From Phytopythium helicoides (taxonomy: Eukaryota > Oomycota > Peronosporomycetes > Pythiales > Pythiaceae), in contig JANFNE010000011.1 in the NCBI GenBank assembly GCA_024867545.1, positions 930,001-994,000 on the forward strand: a stretch of 64,000 nucleotides of DNA, written 5' to 3'. Position numbers and translations under genes: made by a program. The notes beneath the pieces are model-generated. The model was not told the DNA's origin. It searched no databases and worked only from the letters and a program-made list of their open reading frames with translations. Of this stretch, positions 1-11,316 are shown piece after piece. The number at the start of each line of letters is the position of its first letter. Position 1 is the stretch's first letter.

Positions 1-1163
1 GCTCTGATACCAAAATCGACAAGTCGCTGAATCTAAACGCACGCGCTGTTATAGAAGATCTCGTGCTCGATGCACGTCTTGTTGACCGCCACATAAGCTG
101 CATTATGGAGGATCTCAGATTGGCACCTGGGTGGAAGTATCTCTGTGATCTTGATCTCAGCGGACATTCGATCGGGAAAAGGGGGGCCGCTTCAATATCT
201 TTGTATTTGACATTGCGATCATCACTGAGAATGCTCCGTTTGACTCATAGTGGAATGGAAGGTGCGTTGCTAGATTCTCTCGATGATTGATCGCACAACG
301 CTATAGTAACGTGTGCTCCTGCATCCAGACTCAACGATCGCAGTACTCGCCGATGGACTCGAGACGAACAGGACTTTGTTGGAGCTCGATCTGTCATGGA
401 ACTGCATCACAAATTCAGGTGCTGTGCACCTCTACCTCAAAGCTTTCTCTGGGGTTCTGGAAAAGCGTCGTCGCATCCACATCTCGCAAGGCAACCTCAT
501 CACCGGATCCTGCAAGCTGATCTTGCAATCGATCTCTCAAGCTCATGACCTTCGCAAGCGCTTCGATAAGGACTTTGGCGGCCTAGAGCAACTGAGTTTG
601 TCGTACGTAGTTGATTGCATGTGTAGTGTTGAGAGTACTGCGGTAGTTCAAACTAACGCGCTGGCTTGAACAGAGGCAAGGCGCTTCGTATGTACGGAAC
701 CCGCGCCATTGTTGACAAGCTATTGGGGATGCAAGATCTCGTGTGCAGGAGTTTAGACTTATCTCACAATGCTCTGGGTGACGAAGGGGCCGTACAAGTC
801 GCGCGATTACTTCGCGCGAGCCCTCGTCGACTTCAGTCTATCGACCTGAGCTTCAACGACATCGGCGACGAAGGTGCCAACACACTGGCCGAGGCTCTGG
901 AGCAAAACACCACTCTGCAGGTGCTCGTATTCCAGTCAGGCATTGAGGGTGGTCGCACAAAGCCCAAGATCACGGACAGCGGTGTCGTGCGTCTCACTTG
1001 CGCGCTGCACTCTCACCCTACAATCTCCTCCGTCGACCTCCGCGGCTCCAGCACGTCCCCCGCCGTGAATCTCGCTCTCGCAGCCCTCATCCGCTCCAAC
1101 CCGCGCATCTCGGAGCTCAACGGCGCGTCGGCCGCCGCCTTCCTCTCCAAGCACTGCAACTGA
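1..1163 (+). CDS. Leucine-rich-repeat protein, 3' part (5' end outside window)
   Basis: The 3' part of a gene for a ribonuclease-inhibitor-type LRR protein. Repeats with the pattern LDLSxNxxGDEGA are plain, for example LDLSHNALGDEGA and IDLSFNDIGDEGA in the last exon. Three exons join in frame: up to 261, 329-602 and 674-1163. The two introns, 262-328 and 603-673, have GT-AG ends and are 67 and 71 nt long. The stop codon is at 1161-1163. The true start is probably outside the window, because LRR-like sequence already runs at the left edge. Such proteins are protein-interaction scaffolds; no partner can be named. Its repeat style resembles the LRR/EF-hand gene at 17.5-22 kb, but no close relation is claimed. 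Confidence 0.75.
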
Positions 1164-1191
1164 CGTCAGCAGCTCGCACTTCAACATCGTC

Positions 1192-1206
1192 GACTACCCG
1201 ATAGTC
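1192..1206. repeat. GACTACCCGATAGTC inverted repeat before BED gene
   Basis: Arms GACTA and TAGTC flank CCCGA, 176 bp before the BED-finger ATG. A half-copy, TGACTACCAG, lies at 1231-1240. The same motif recurs at 11151-11197. Confidence 0.6.
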
Positions 1207-1381
1207 AACAATTCTGACGATCACATGAATTGACTACCAGATATTTTCATTTTCATGTGCAATCACAAAACCAATAGTATTTTTTTAAACTTCGAACGAA
1301 ACCCATCATTGTCTGCTGCGGAACACAATCCCGCGTCCAGTCGGCGCTACACGAGGGACCGAGGGGACCGCCCCCCCCATC

Positions 1382-4226
1382 ATGATGGAGTCGTCGACCG
1401 AGCCGCCGCATGAGGACGCGGCGGCGCCCGCGCTGAGCGCCAAGGAGCGCAAGCGGCGGCACCGCTGGGAGCAGAAGAACCGCTGGATGCCTCATTACCA
1501 GCTCAAGTACGGCGTGGCGCCCGTGGAGCTGGGCGGCGCGGCGGCGGACGGCGCGCCGCTCGTGCTCAAGGCCAAGTGCCGCTTTTGCGAGAGCTTCGGC
1601 CGCGAGCTGGCGCGTGGCGCGGCGCTGCCGCTGGACCAGGCGTTCGCGGTGGACGAGGACGACGCGCTGCTGCACGCCGCGACGCCGACTGCCAAGCGCA
1701 GGAAGAAGCGACAGACGCTCAAGGTCTTTGGACCCAACTTCCGCACCGACAACCTCGAGTCGCACCTGTCCAGGGAGCACCCCGCGCGCTGGAAGGAGTA
1801 CGAGCGCCTCAAGGATGCAGACAAGAGGACTGTTCTTCCCGGACCCGCCCTCGCACGGACACGCGCTAGAGCACGCCGCGTCTTTTGCGTCCAGCCTTGG
1901 CCTCACGCTGGGATCCGCGTCCATGATGCTGCTGCCGGGGCAGACACCGCCGGCGAGGGCGGCCGCAACCGCCGACGCAGCGACGCCCAACAGCAAGCTG
2001 CTAGTCGTTCTCGCTCGGGCTCGCCGCGGGGAACGCGTCGTCGGCAACGAGGATGATCATCTCGGCCGCCCCCGCGGTCGTGGAGATGCTCAACCAGCTG
2101 CTGACAAACCAGCGCAGCAAGGCTGCGGGATTGGAGGCGAGTCCGCTCGACTGCTCCGCAACGCTATCCTCGGGAAACCCGTCGGCCTTGAGCTGGCACC
2201 ACTTTGTGCGCTCGGACGAATCTCTTGAAGCCAAGCAAATCACGTTGAGCACACTAGCAGCCGATCACGCTGAGGGAACCCTCGAAATCCGGTACTCGGA
2301 ACCGATTCTGGCGTTCGTGGCCGATGCGCTTGCCGCCGGGCTAGACTGGGAAGCAACCGTCGCTACGTTTGCTGCGTCTCAGCGTCTTCGCCCCTTTGAC
2401 CCGCTCATGCAAACGGAAGTATCTCTTGAGTTCGTCGCGACTGCTGTCCGCCACATCGTTGCGGTCAATTTCTCCAACATCAGTCAGCTGATGGCGGCAG
2501 TCTGGGGGTATGCGCTCGTTCTTCGTGTTGACATGGAGCATAGCAGCGGGTACGTCGACGTCCGAGTCCAGCTCCCTGTGCACGACGAGGTCCACGACCT
2601 TCATGTGCTAGCAATACCCGTGGATGCCCAACGGCACACTACGGAGACGCTTGGTGCTGCAATTGTCAAGGCTCTAGTAGCAGCGGACCCACTAGCAATG
2701 CAGAAGATTATTGGCGTCACGGTTGACGGTGACCCATTCCACATGAGGAGCTACCACGATGTGGCGGCGTGGATTCGTCAGCGTGCAGCTGGCGCTATTG
2801 CAAACCCAGGCGCAGCATTCTATGTGCTCCATAGTGCGCAATATTTGCTGAGCAACGTCGTTGAAGAGCTGCTTGAGATATGCGAGGCCGAGTTTGATTT
2901 CTACGCGACTCTTCTTCAAGTCGAAGCGCTTGCTATGAGCAGCGCCGCCAGTGGGTCTTCTGAACGATCGGGTGTTATTGAAAATCTGCTGAGTTTACGA
3001 TCTCGGCGGTCCCACTCAGGACGACGTGTCCACTGGATCGAAGTTTATGAGCTTTGTCATTGGTGTGCAATCCACCGCGAGTTACTCGTACGCTTGTGTC
3101 AGGAGAAACGGCATGGAAACGAAGGTCAACAAGAAGGCACAAAACATATCAAGTGGTCACCCCCTTCCAGTGTCTGGTGGGCACTCGTGTTTGTCTTCCG
3201 CGACCTACTTAAAGACATCCTTTCTGTCTACACCAAGTGCTGCAACCACTCGACTTCGTTTTCTGATGTGCAACGGCATCTACGCGAGCTAGTGTTTCAA
3301 CTCAAGCTGAAGTTCAATATCAAACCCTCCGATATGGACACTACTGCCTCGGGAGATTCAACCGATTCGTTGGAAGGGATACCACCATCTCCACAAAAGA
3401 AAGAGACCATCCGCGCCTGTGGGAAGGAGTGCGAGCGATGCGGCCGATGCTGCGGTTGGCGCAGCAGTCACCGATTCTTTCTCCGTTGATCCCAGCGATT
3501 TTTCGTACCAAGACTTTGTCAGCGCCGTGATCCACCTCGACATGTTCATGTACGAGGCCTTCCACGCCAAGTCGATTGATGATTTCTCCGACTCGGACCG
3601 AACAACCGTTTACCGTCGCTTCAATGTGCTGCTGCTACTGCTCATCAGCAAGTTGCAGACTGTGACTTCCGTGTCGGCCGACTCGTCTTCGTCAGGCAAC
3701 TCCGGCAGCTCAATGAATGCAGGCGGTTCTGGTGCATCCAGCTCAGAGGACACGTCGTTTGCGGATCTACGTCTGTATGGCGCCTGATATTCCTCCGTCG
3801 ACTCCGTACGAGCTCATCACAATGAACAATCTTACGTTTATGGAGCTCCTGGACAGCCAGCAGACTCGAATCCGTGCCAAATGGTCAGGCAAGGTCGTCT
3901 CAATGATCACAGAAGACCGCAACCGCATGGTGGCTGAGTTTGCGCAGCGTGGAGAGTTCTACGATGCGATCTCCGCGTTTGCTAAGCAGCAGCACCAGGG
4001 TGATGTGACGTTCCGAGATGCGTGGCGTGCCAGTGTGCTCGAATTTCCGTCTTTGTGCAGCTTCGCCGCTCCGTTCGGGGCTCTACTTGCAGTCTCCGAG
4101 GAAGGAGCTAACGGTGGATCGCGGACGCGCACCTGGGACTCCAACTTGGCGCTAGAGGGCTTCCTACACGGTCGTCAACTCCACAACCTGGCAATGCTGC
4201 GAAAGCGCCTTGACACGCTCGTCTAG
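1382..4226 (+). CDS. BED-type zinc-finger protein, possibly domesticated hAT transposase
   Basis: The N-terminal 150 residues hold a C-x2-C ... H-x4-H finger (CRFC, then HLSREH), the spacing of BED-type DNA-binding fingers. The following roughly 750 residues are unknown. The C-terminus (around 4000-4220) has a short segment, LALEGFLHGRQL, that recalls the end of hAT-like proteins expanded in oomycetes; this is from memory and weak. The frame must be changed by +1 near 1830, 2005, 3400 and 3780 to keep a continuous protein. Frames before and after each site look coding, and no intron signals fit, so these look like single extra bases. ATG at 1382 and 1385 are both usable. No terminal inverted repeats were seen around it, so it is not called a mobile element. 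Alternative: a plain oomycete-specific zinc-finger protein. Confidence 0.6.
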
Positions 4227-4311
4227 GAACGCTTTGGTGTCATGATGAATGTTGATGTCGGATCAATACTCTATGTGCTCCTGCTGTTTGGTTCTATTAC
4301 GTTGAACTCTC

Positions 4312-7300
4312 TTAGCCTCTCGTCCTCACATCTGCATAAAGCTGCTTCGTCAACTGCTCTTTGGGGTCTCGCTGATCGTACTCAGCTGTCAGCAGAGCCG
4401 AAAGAGCGCTCATGATGGATTTCGCATCGGGTCCAGCTGTCGTATTTCCAAATGATGACTTGCTTCCGCTTTTCGCGAATGGCGGATGCTCGAGTGAGCT
4501 TTCAATCCAGTCGGCTACAGTCGAGCGCAATTCCTGCAGCAGCGCAATCGATCGCAATGAGCTCTGGAGCACAATCCAATCGTTGAGTCGGACATGCGCT
4601 ACACCAGCAGCCGCTGATGTCGACCTGCACTGGAGGCAGGAGCTCGCAGCTGTGGCTGAACAAACACAAACCCAAAGGCATGACCATGCTCGACTGCGGA
4701 AGGTACACTTTAGAAGTATGCAGCTTGACTGCGAAACGTCAAGAAAGGGCTTGGAAATGCTGCGATCTTGTGGTTGACAGAGCCTGGGTGGATCACTACG
4801 ATGCCGCGATCCGATTCTCGAACAACCAGTTTCTTCGATGACAACCCAGTTGCCACCTGCTCGATGAACACAACATTTGGAGCCAGTCCAGCAAAGAGAA
4901 GTGAAGCTACGAGGGCAAGGCGGTCTCGCGTCATCACTTGCCCATTTTCTTCGTGTCTTCCACTAGACTGGATGAATCCGAGCTGTGCAACAAGACCGTG
5001 GAACTGTCGTTTGAGCTTGGCAATTTCCACCAGGGCTCGCCTATTCAAGAAAGCCTGATGACAAAACTGCTTCTCTGCGCTCGATGATCGATTCCCGTGA
5101 GACTGGCTGTAGAACTGGGCATTCCACGTCTGGAAGGCGTTGATATCCGTCAGCATGTCACTGTTTCCGACCGCGAACTGTTTTCTTGCTTGCTTCATTT
5201 CAGCCTGATGTCCAAATGGGGCCACAAATGGCGACCGTGTCTCAAGAATCGCTGCACAAGTAGCCACAGCATCGAACTCGCACAGGACGGCACCTAGAAG
5301 CAGCATTTTTCCCACCTTGACATCGACGGGCAGCTTGGCTAGATGCCCTCCGAGAGTAGTTAATGTTTCGTCTTCTCTATGGAGCGCACCGATCTTAAAA
5401 AGTTCTTCGAGCGCGTCACGAACACTTTGATCCGGAGGAGGATCAAGACACCCAGCGAGGAACTCACGGCAAGACATGTCTGTGATTCCGAAACGACTTG
5501 ATCTGAAGACACAGTGATGCCAACGGAGCGCGTCGGATCTCAGCGACTGGTTGCTCGTCCATCTCGAACGAGTACACAGATCGAGGGAAGAGGCGGTAAC
5601 ACACACCATCACTTGTACGTCCTGCGCGGCCCATACGCTGTTTTGCATTGGCGCGCGAGATCCAGATCTCATCAAGCACATTGGTGCGACGCGCTGAGTC
5701 ATGGCGCATCTGCTTAACGCGGCCAGCATCAATTACAATCTTGACATCCTCAATCGTGAGCGAGGTTTCTGCGATATTGGTTGCGGCTATAATCCGAACA
5801 GATCCATCTGGCATGTCGAACACGCGCTGTTGATCTTGTGGTGAAAGCGACGAGTGCAGCGGGATTAAGTGAAATCGTGATCCACCCTCGCGGAACGAAC
5901 GCGTGCAGCTCAGCATATCCAGCAGTGTCGTGATTTCTTGCAACCCAGGGAAGAAACACGAGGATGGAAGCACTCTTGGAATTCGAGCGACGTTGAGTTG
6001 TACCCAAGTCTCCCTTGCCTTGTATATCGAGCAGCTCTGGGTTCGTTGCAATCAAGTGCTCAACAAGTTCCGTGATGAGCTCATAATTGATGACGGAAGG
6101 GTCTAAACAGTCGAGTGAACGTCTTGTCTGCTCGCTATAGGCTTCTAACATCTCGTTGTAACGGCGCTGGCGTTCACGAGCACTATTACTTCCTGCCTGA
6201 TGACTGACTTTCCCACGTGATTTTTTGCGTGTACGAAGTACCTCCGCGGCCGGAGATAGTGACATTTGTAGACTCTTGGGTAGCATCATCAGCACGGAAA
6301 TACGCTGGGGACATCTCGTCAACAATAAACGCTGTTGCCTCGAGCACGTCTTCCAAGAAATACTCCTTCACAGGGAAAGTTCGCCCAGGTACACTCAGCA
6401 TCGGACACCTGGCAGCTCCTCCAAAGTAGCTCTGGAAACTTTCCGCGTTCAGAGTTGCACTCATAAGAATAACTTTGAGGTTGGACGTCGCAGGCTTTGA
6501 TGCAAGGAACTGACGCAGCATAGTCAGTAGGACGTCGTTCTGCAGGTCGCGCTCGTGGACTTCATCAACGATAATATGAGAGATCTCATGTGACAGTGTG
6601 TTGCGATCTTGAAGCTTCCGGAGCAACACTCCTGTTGTGCAAAAGAGTAATTTCGTGTGGGGCGTCATACGGCTCTCAAGGCGGATTTGGTAGCCAGTAA
6701 GTGAGTCTCCAGATCCTAGCTCTCGCTCACCTAGCTCTTGTGAAACCCGGGCGGCTACACTGGTAGCAGCAAGACGGCGTGGCTGAGTACACACGATCTG
6801 ACAAGTCCCTCCGCGCTGTTGTCGCAAAATCACATCTTCCAGCAAGAACTGTGGCACCTGTGTCGATTTGCCGCAGCCAGTTTCACCTGATATAAGGATT
6901 ACATCATGCGATGATATAGCCTCAAGGAGCTTGGATTTGAAGGCTGCGATGGGCAATTCTGCGCGGCGTTTTGCTAACTTCTGATACCCTGGTGTCTTCA
7001 TTCTTTTCTCAAACTGCTGTTTGAGCTCAAGTGAGCGCTGGGATGGTTCTACAGAGTCATCCTGATAGGTCGTAATTCCACTACTAGCCTTTTCTGACTG
7101 AAGGTGCTGCACTGGATGGGCTTTCAGCACGCGTTTCGTCGTCGGCCAAATCGGCATCCCAGTCATCAACGTCCCAGTCATCCAGTGCCACAGATGCATC
7201 AGCCGCATCTTTCTTTGCATTAGAATTCGGAGCTTCCTTGGGCTCCTCGACTGGGATGTACTCTTTAGCAGCAATTTCGGGGGGTATCGCACTGAAGATT

Positions 7301-9064
7301 TCATCTATGGCAGCCTCAAACTCGTCCTTCTCCGCTCCTGCTTCAGCGGCGGCCTCCTTCTCTTTTACATCGACCCACTTCAACCACAGATCTCGGTATG
7401 CAGGTGGTAGCACGCGATAAAGGGGCAGATCTGGCGTCAAGCGGTAGAGCGCGATCGTCGCGACCGTGTCTTTCGCTTCATCAATCGACCCAAACCACGA
7501 CTCAGCTACCACACAGCCAGCAGATTCGTTCTCTTTGTCATCAACTGCAAATTCTTGCTTGTGTGTCTTCCAATCGATGACGATAGTGTATTGGTGTTTG
7601 CCGCTGGATCTTCCGGCGTTCACAGCTCTTTTCTTGAACACTGGTCGAGGTAGGCGGCGCTTCGTGCAGAACTCTTGCACGTGATCACGTGGAGATTTGC
7701 CCGTCCACACTGAAGTCGATGAGGAGGATGCAGCAGCTGCGGCAGCTGCTGCCTTGAGAGGGTTCTTGCCTTTCGTCTTCTTACCTTTCTTGGTTTTAGT
7801 CGGGACGAAGGGTGCATCGCCTGCCGGGACTGTATCTACCGCAGTGCTTTTGTTAATTTCCTCTGCTGACACAATTGTGTTCTCGGCCTCTTCCAGCAAA
7901 CCGAAGAGACCTCCATCACCATCATCGTCTTCTTGCGCGCCATTGCTGGCTTCAGGAATGTCATTAGAATCTTCACCGCCATCACCAAACATGTTGCCTA
8001 GCGCTCCATCAGCTTCTTTGTCTTCGGAGTGTGTTTTGTCCGGCTGGGTATCATTTTGTGGCGCGGCTGCAGTTTTCAACCGAAGGTAGATTCTTATCAT
8101 CTGTGACTCTTTCGTTGACAGACTTTTTCTTTGACTTTTTTTGCTTGGTCTGCTGTGCGGAGCTGCTATCCAAGCCCAAGACGTCGTTGATGGAACGACC
8201 CTTCATCCCATCCGAGCTCACCTAGCCGCTGTCGGACGACCTGGATCTCCTGGGCCAGCATCTTTTGGCGCTTTTTGCTGTTGTTTTTGCGCTGCTTAGC
8301 ATGCTGCACGGCCTCTAGGAGGTCCGAGTACTGCTGCTCCAGCTCCAGAATTCGCTTCTCTTCCTTCGATAGAGCCACCTCCACCGTAGCAGCTTCTTCT
8401 TGCTCGCGCTGCGCCATGAGCTGCACGTACTGCTGCGTCCACGACAGTGCTTCATTCTTTTCTTCTACTGTCGCTGTCGCTATCGGATCGGAGGAGAGGC
8501 AGCGCAGTAGCAGTCCACTGGATGGTCACCGAAGCCGTCTTCATCCTCCCAGCTATCCGCCAACTCGCCAAGCCCAGATCCGTCTTCTCCACGCAGCTGG
8601 TCATCATCAAGCCTGTCCCTGCTCTCTTCCTTCTCTGGATACAGGCGCAACGTTGATCTGTGCCTCGAGCGACCCATCGTCGCCATCTTCGCGGTCGTCG
8701 CGAGCTCCAGCCGCAGGAACCCCTCGGATCGCCCGGGGCAGCTCGTCGCTCGAGTACTGCAGCGCCAAAAACTGCAGCGCGTCCTCCAGGCTGTTGGTGT
8801 ACGCGAGCGCCTCCCTGGCCATCTCCTCGTCCACGCCGTAGACCTCTCGCAGCGCCCGCAGCGCGCGCGCCAGCCTTCTTGCGGCTGCGCTCCTGCTGCG
8901 CCACGTCCGCCGCCACGCCGCCGCCGCGCGCCACGCCCGGCCGGAAGCGCGAGCGCTGCGCCTGCCGCCGCTCCGTCCAGCAGCGCGTGCACCAGCTGCT
9001 CCTCCCGCGCGCCGAGCGCCAGCGCCGCCGCCGCCGCCCGCGATCCTCCGCCGCCTGTCTCCAT
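4312..9064 (-). CDS. DHX29: DHX29-type DEAH-box RNA helicase
   Basis: DHX29 binds the small ribosomal subunit and helps it scan structured 5' UTRs. In order: an N-terminal helix-rich part; a UBA-like segment around 8830-8720 (NSLEDALQFLALQY, then DELP, as in animal DHX29); acidic and lysine-rich linkers; a dsRBD-like segment near 7700-7370 ending in LPPAYRDLWLKW, very like animal DHX29; then the helicase core with Walker A GETGCGKST, DEVH, SAT, and QRMGRAGR motif VI near 5640; then HA2 and OB-fold regions to the stop at 4312. ATG is taken at 9064. About 13 single-base +1 frame changes are needed (near 8960, 8875, 8660, 8485, 8465, 8180, 8060, 7097, 6217, 5947, 5486, 4712 and 4600). No -1 change and no internal stop that a +1 does not explain were seen. 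It shares a 95-bp divergent promoter with the gene at 9160. Confidence 0.85.
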
Positions 9065-9159
9065 CGCTTTTTGACCTACGAAGGGAAACCGCGCCAAGTG
9101 CGCGTACTTAGTGGTAAAGTGCGCATGTGAAGCGACACCCCAGCCACTTCAAGTTGGTC
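9065..9159. promoter_or_regulatory. Bidirectional promoter, DHX29 / TPR gene
   Basis: Only 95 bp separate the two start codons, so both must share core promoter DNA. No initiator-like sequence could be assigned with confidence. Confidence 0.5.
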
Positions 9160-10530
9160 ATGGCGACCAAGGCGGCGAGCAATGGCGCTGTAGCGGGTAA
9201 AGGAGGCGGGAAGCGCGTGGTGGCCGAGGCTAACAAGCGGCCGGTGCGCGCCAAGCCCATGCGTGGGCCTGGTGCTGAGGAGCTGCGGGTGGCGAGGGAC
9301 GACGGCGACGGCGCGGCGTCCAAGGGGGCGGCGGCGCCGCAGGTGGACCAGGCTCAGCAGCAGGCGCAGATGAAAGAGGACTTTTTGCACGCAACTGCTG
9401 CTGCGAGGGTACGTGCAGTCCTTCGTGGACCTGTTCTACCTGACGCACCGCAGCGTGGGCGTCGGCGACGAAGCTCCGGCGCAGGAGCAGCTGCAGCAGG
9501 CGGAGATGGAGTTCCTGCGCGACCAACTGGTGGCCGCAGAGCACTGCAAGCGCCGAGGAGAGATCCCGGAGGTGCTGGCGGCGATTCGATGGACTAGCTG
9601 TCTACTGTGGCGAGAAGGGGGACGTCAAAACCATGATCTTCTTCTACGAAAAGTGCCTCGAGATCGCGAGGCTTGTCAAGGACCAGATGTGCGAGATGCG
9701 CGTTTTGCGACTCATTGGAAATGGGTATCACTCCATCCGCGACCTACAGCGCGCGCGAGAATACCTGGAGCAAAACGTCGCGCTCGCCAGCATAGTATAC
9801 GAGCATGACGACGACGAAGAGCTGCGCAACCAAGCGCACATTGAGATCGGCAAAGTCTACGTTGACCTGGCACTCCACTACGAAAGCGCAAAGCGGTTTG
9901 CCAACGCCATTGACTTCTACAAAAAGTACCTCGACAGCTCGTCCAAAGCCAAAGACTCGGAGGCGGTCGGGCACGCTCAGTTTAAGATTGGCGCGTGTTA
10001 CAACGCCCTGGCGCAGCCAAACAATGCGCTTGCCGTTCCTCGAAGCAAACGTAGGTGGTGGGCAATTCGATGACCTCAAAGCAAACACTCGCTAACACTG
10101 TATGAGCAGCTAGCGACAGGCAAGGGCTACCGGCAACGTCGAAGCAGAGGGAAGTGGATGTGCAGAGCTAGCCCTCGCGCACGAGATGCTCGGCAACAAG
10201 CAGGTGTCCATCGACTTTCTCAATCACTACTCGACGGCAGCAGCAAAAGCAGAGAACATTGTCAGCCAAGCCGACGCATGCGCGCGGCTGGGGCACATTT
10301 ACACGGCATCGCAGAACTTTACACGCGCGAGAGAGATGCACGAGAAGAACTACGAACTTGTGCCGAGCGTCATCCTCCGCTCGGGTGATCGCACGGCGCA
10401 GAACACAGCTCGAATCAACGTTGGCGCGGCGCGCGCAAACGAGAAACTGCGCACGCTGCTATCACTGGTTACGGACGACCTGCAGGGACTGCTCGAGTGG
10501 AAGAACGCGCGCACGATTCATACAGTCTAG
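9160..10530 (+). CDS. Tetratricopeptide-repeat protein, TTC29-like
   Basis: A helical TPR protein of about 430 residues. A low-complexity N-terminus precedes LLLRGYVQSFVDLFYL and repeated TPR helices (MIFFYEKCLEIARL, then RVLRLIGNGYHSI; AQFKIGACYNALAQ; ARLGHIYTASQNFTRA). The start segment and repeat order resemble TTC29, a protein needed for intraflagellar transport of dynein arms in flagella; the match is from memory. One intron (10051-10109) has GT-AG ends. The frame must change by +1 near 9390, 9586, 10036 and 10131. ATG at 9160 is chosen because the upstream in-frame codon at 9127 is GTG. It diverges from DHX29 and converges on the RRM gene with 41 bp between stop codons. Another TPR family (for example ODAD4) cannot be excluded. 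Confidence 0.6.
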
Positions 10531-10571
10531 CTGCTTGATTAGGACCTGTCAGTTCATAAGCCAAGCTTGAC

Positions 10572-11138
10572 CTAGTGAGTCTGCTCGTCGGTCTTCTCCT
10601 CCTGTGACGGGTCAACAATGCTGACGCGCAGAAGTCGGCCGTCCAGCTCCTGCTCAAGCGAATACCTCCGTTAAAGCGAGGCCTTGCATCCCTTCAGACA
10701 GAGTCAACACCCGCACCTGTCCGTTCATCTCGCTCGTGGCCTCGAAGGCCTCATCAAACGTCGAGTACACGAGCGACGCCCACAGGTGCGACGACGAGTG
10801 GTCCGGCGTCAGCACTTGCGCTAAAAGTTCGCAACACAATACCGTCAGCGCTAAGCTCCCTCCTCCCATTGCAGCGCTCCCTCCCCCACCGTGCTCCAGC
10901 TTGCCGAAGCGCTCGAACGCCTTGCGCAGCCGCGTCTCGTCCGTCTTCCAGTGCAGCCCTGCGCTTCTGCAGTCAGCGCCAGCAGCCGCCGCTCCACCCA
11001 CAGAAGCCACAGGCGCGCACCAATCACAGACACGTGCGTCGACATGGCGCGCGCCAGGCGAGGGCCCAGCGCGCCACGCGCAGCCACCGCCACCGCCATC
11101 GCCATGCTCCAGCAGCAAATACCCAAAGACACGCTCAA
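10572..11138 (-). CDS. Small RRM RNA-binding protein, possibly mitochondrial
   Basis: A 120-residue protein with a single RNA-recognition motif. Four exons (11138-11021, 10958-10890, 10814-10717, 10649-10572) join in frame across introns of 62, 75 and 67 nt, all GT-AG, with no frame correction. The RRM shows LHWKTDETRLRKAFERFGKLE-like helix 1, an RNP1-position stretch SSHLWASLVYST and the closing strand GRLLRVSIVD. The first 40 residues are rich in Ala, Arg and Ser with no acids, like a mitochondrial presequence, and are followed directly by the RRM; plant and protist mitochondria use many such small RRM proteins. A second in-frame ATG at 11105 would shorten the leader by 11 residues. Divergent from CASP at 11317. 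Confidence 0.75.
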
Positions 11139-11180
11139 GTCACCCTCAACGACTACCAGGTAGCCTCTTTCTGATCAAGA

Positions 11181-11197
11181 TGACTACCGGATAGTCA
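11181..11197. repeat. TGACTACCGGATAGTCA inverted repeat between RRM and CASP genes
   Basis: Six-base arms TGACTA and TAGTCA around CCGGA. A second GACTACC, followed by AGGTAG (itself CTACC-A-GGTAG symmetric), lies at 11151-11162. It is inside the 178-bp divergent promoter of the RRM and CASP genes. Confidence 0.6.
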
Positions 11198-11316
11198 TTA
11201 TCTGCATGTTTCCCCGACGTTCAACACTCCTAGAAAGGCCAGGCAGAGAAGCCGCTGCATGCGGCGCGATCTCCTCGCTGCCCGCGGCCTGTAGACGACG
11301 AGCAGGCGACTGGGCG

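Noticed and set aside
1253..2047. A 264-codon - strand frame
   Set aside because: Antisense to the BED-finger gene, Arg/Ala-rich composition and no motif.
4312..9064. DHX29 as a pseudogene
   Set aside because: All helicase motifs are intact, no substitution-type stop was found, and every lesion is a one-base gain. Decay would give mixed lesions.
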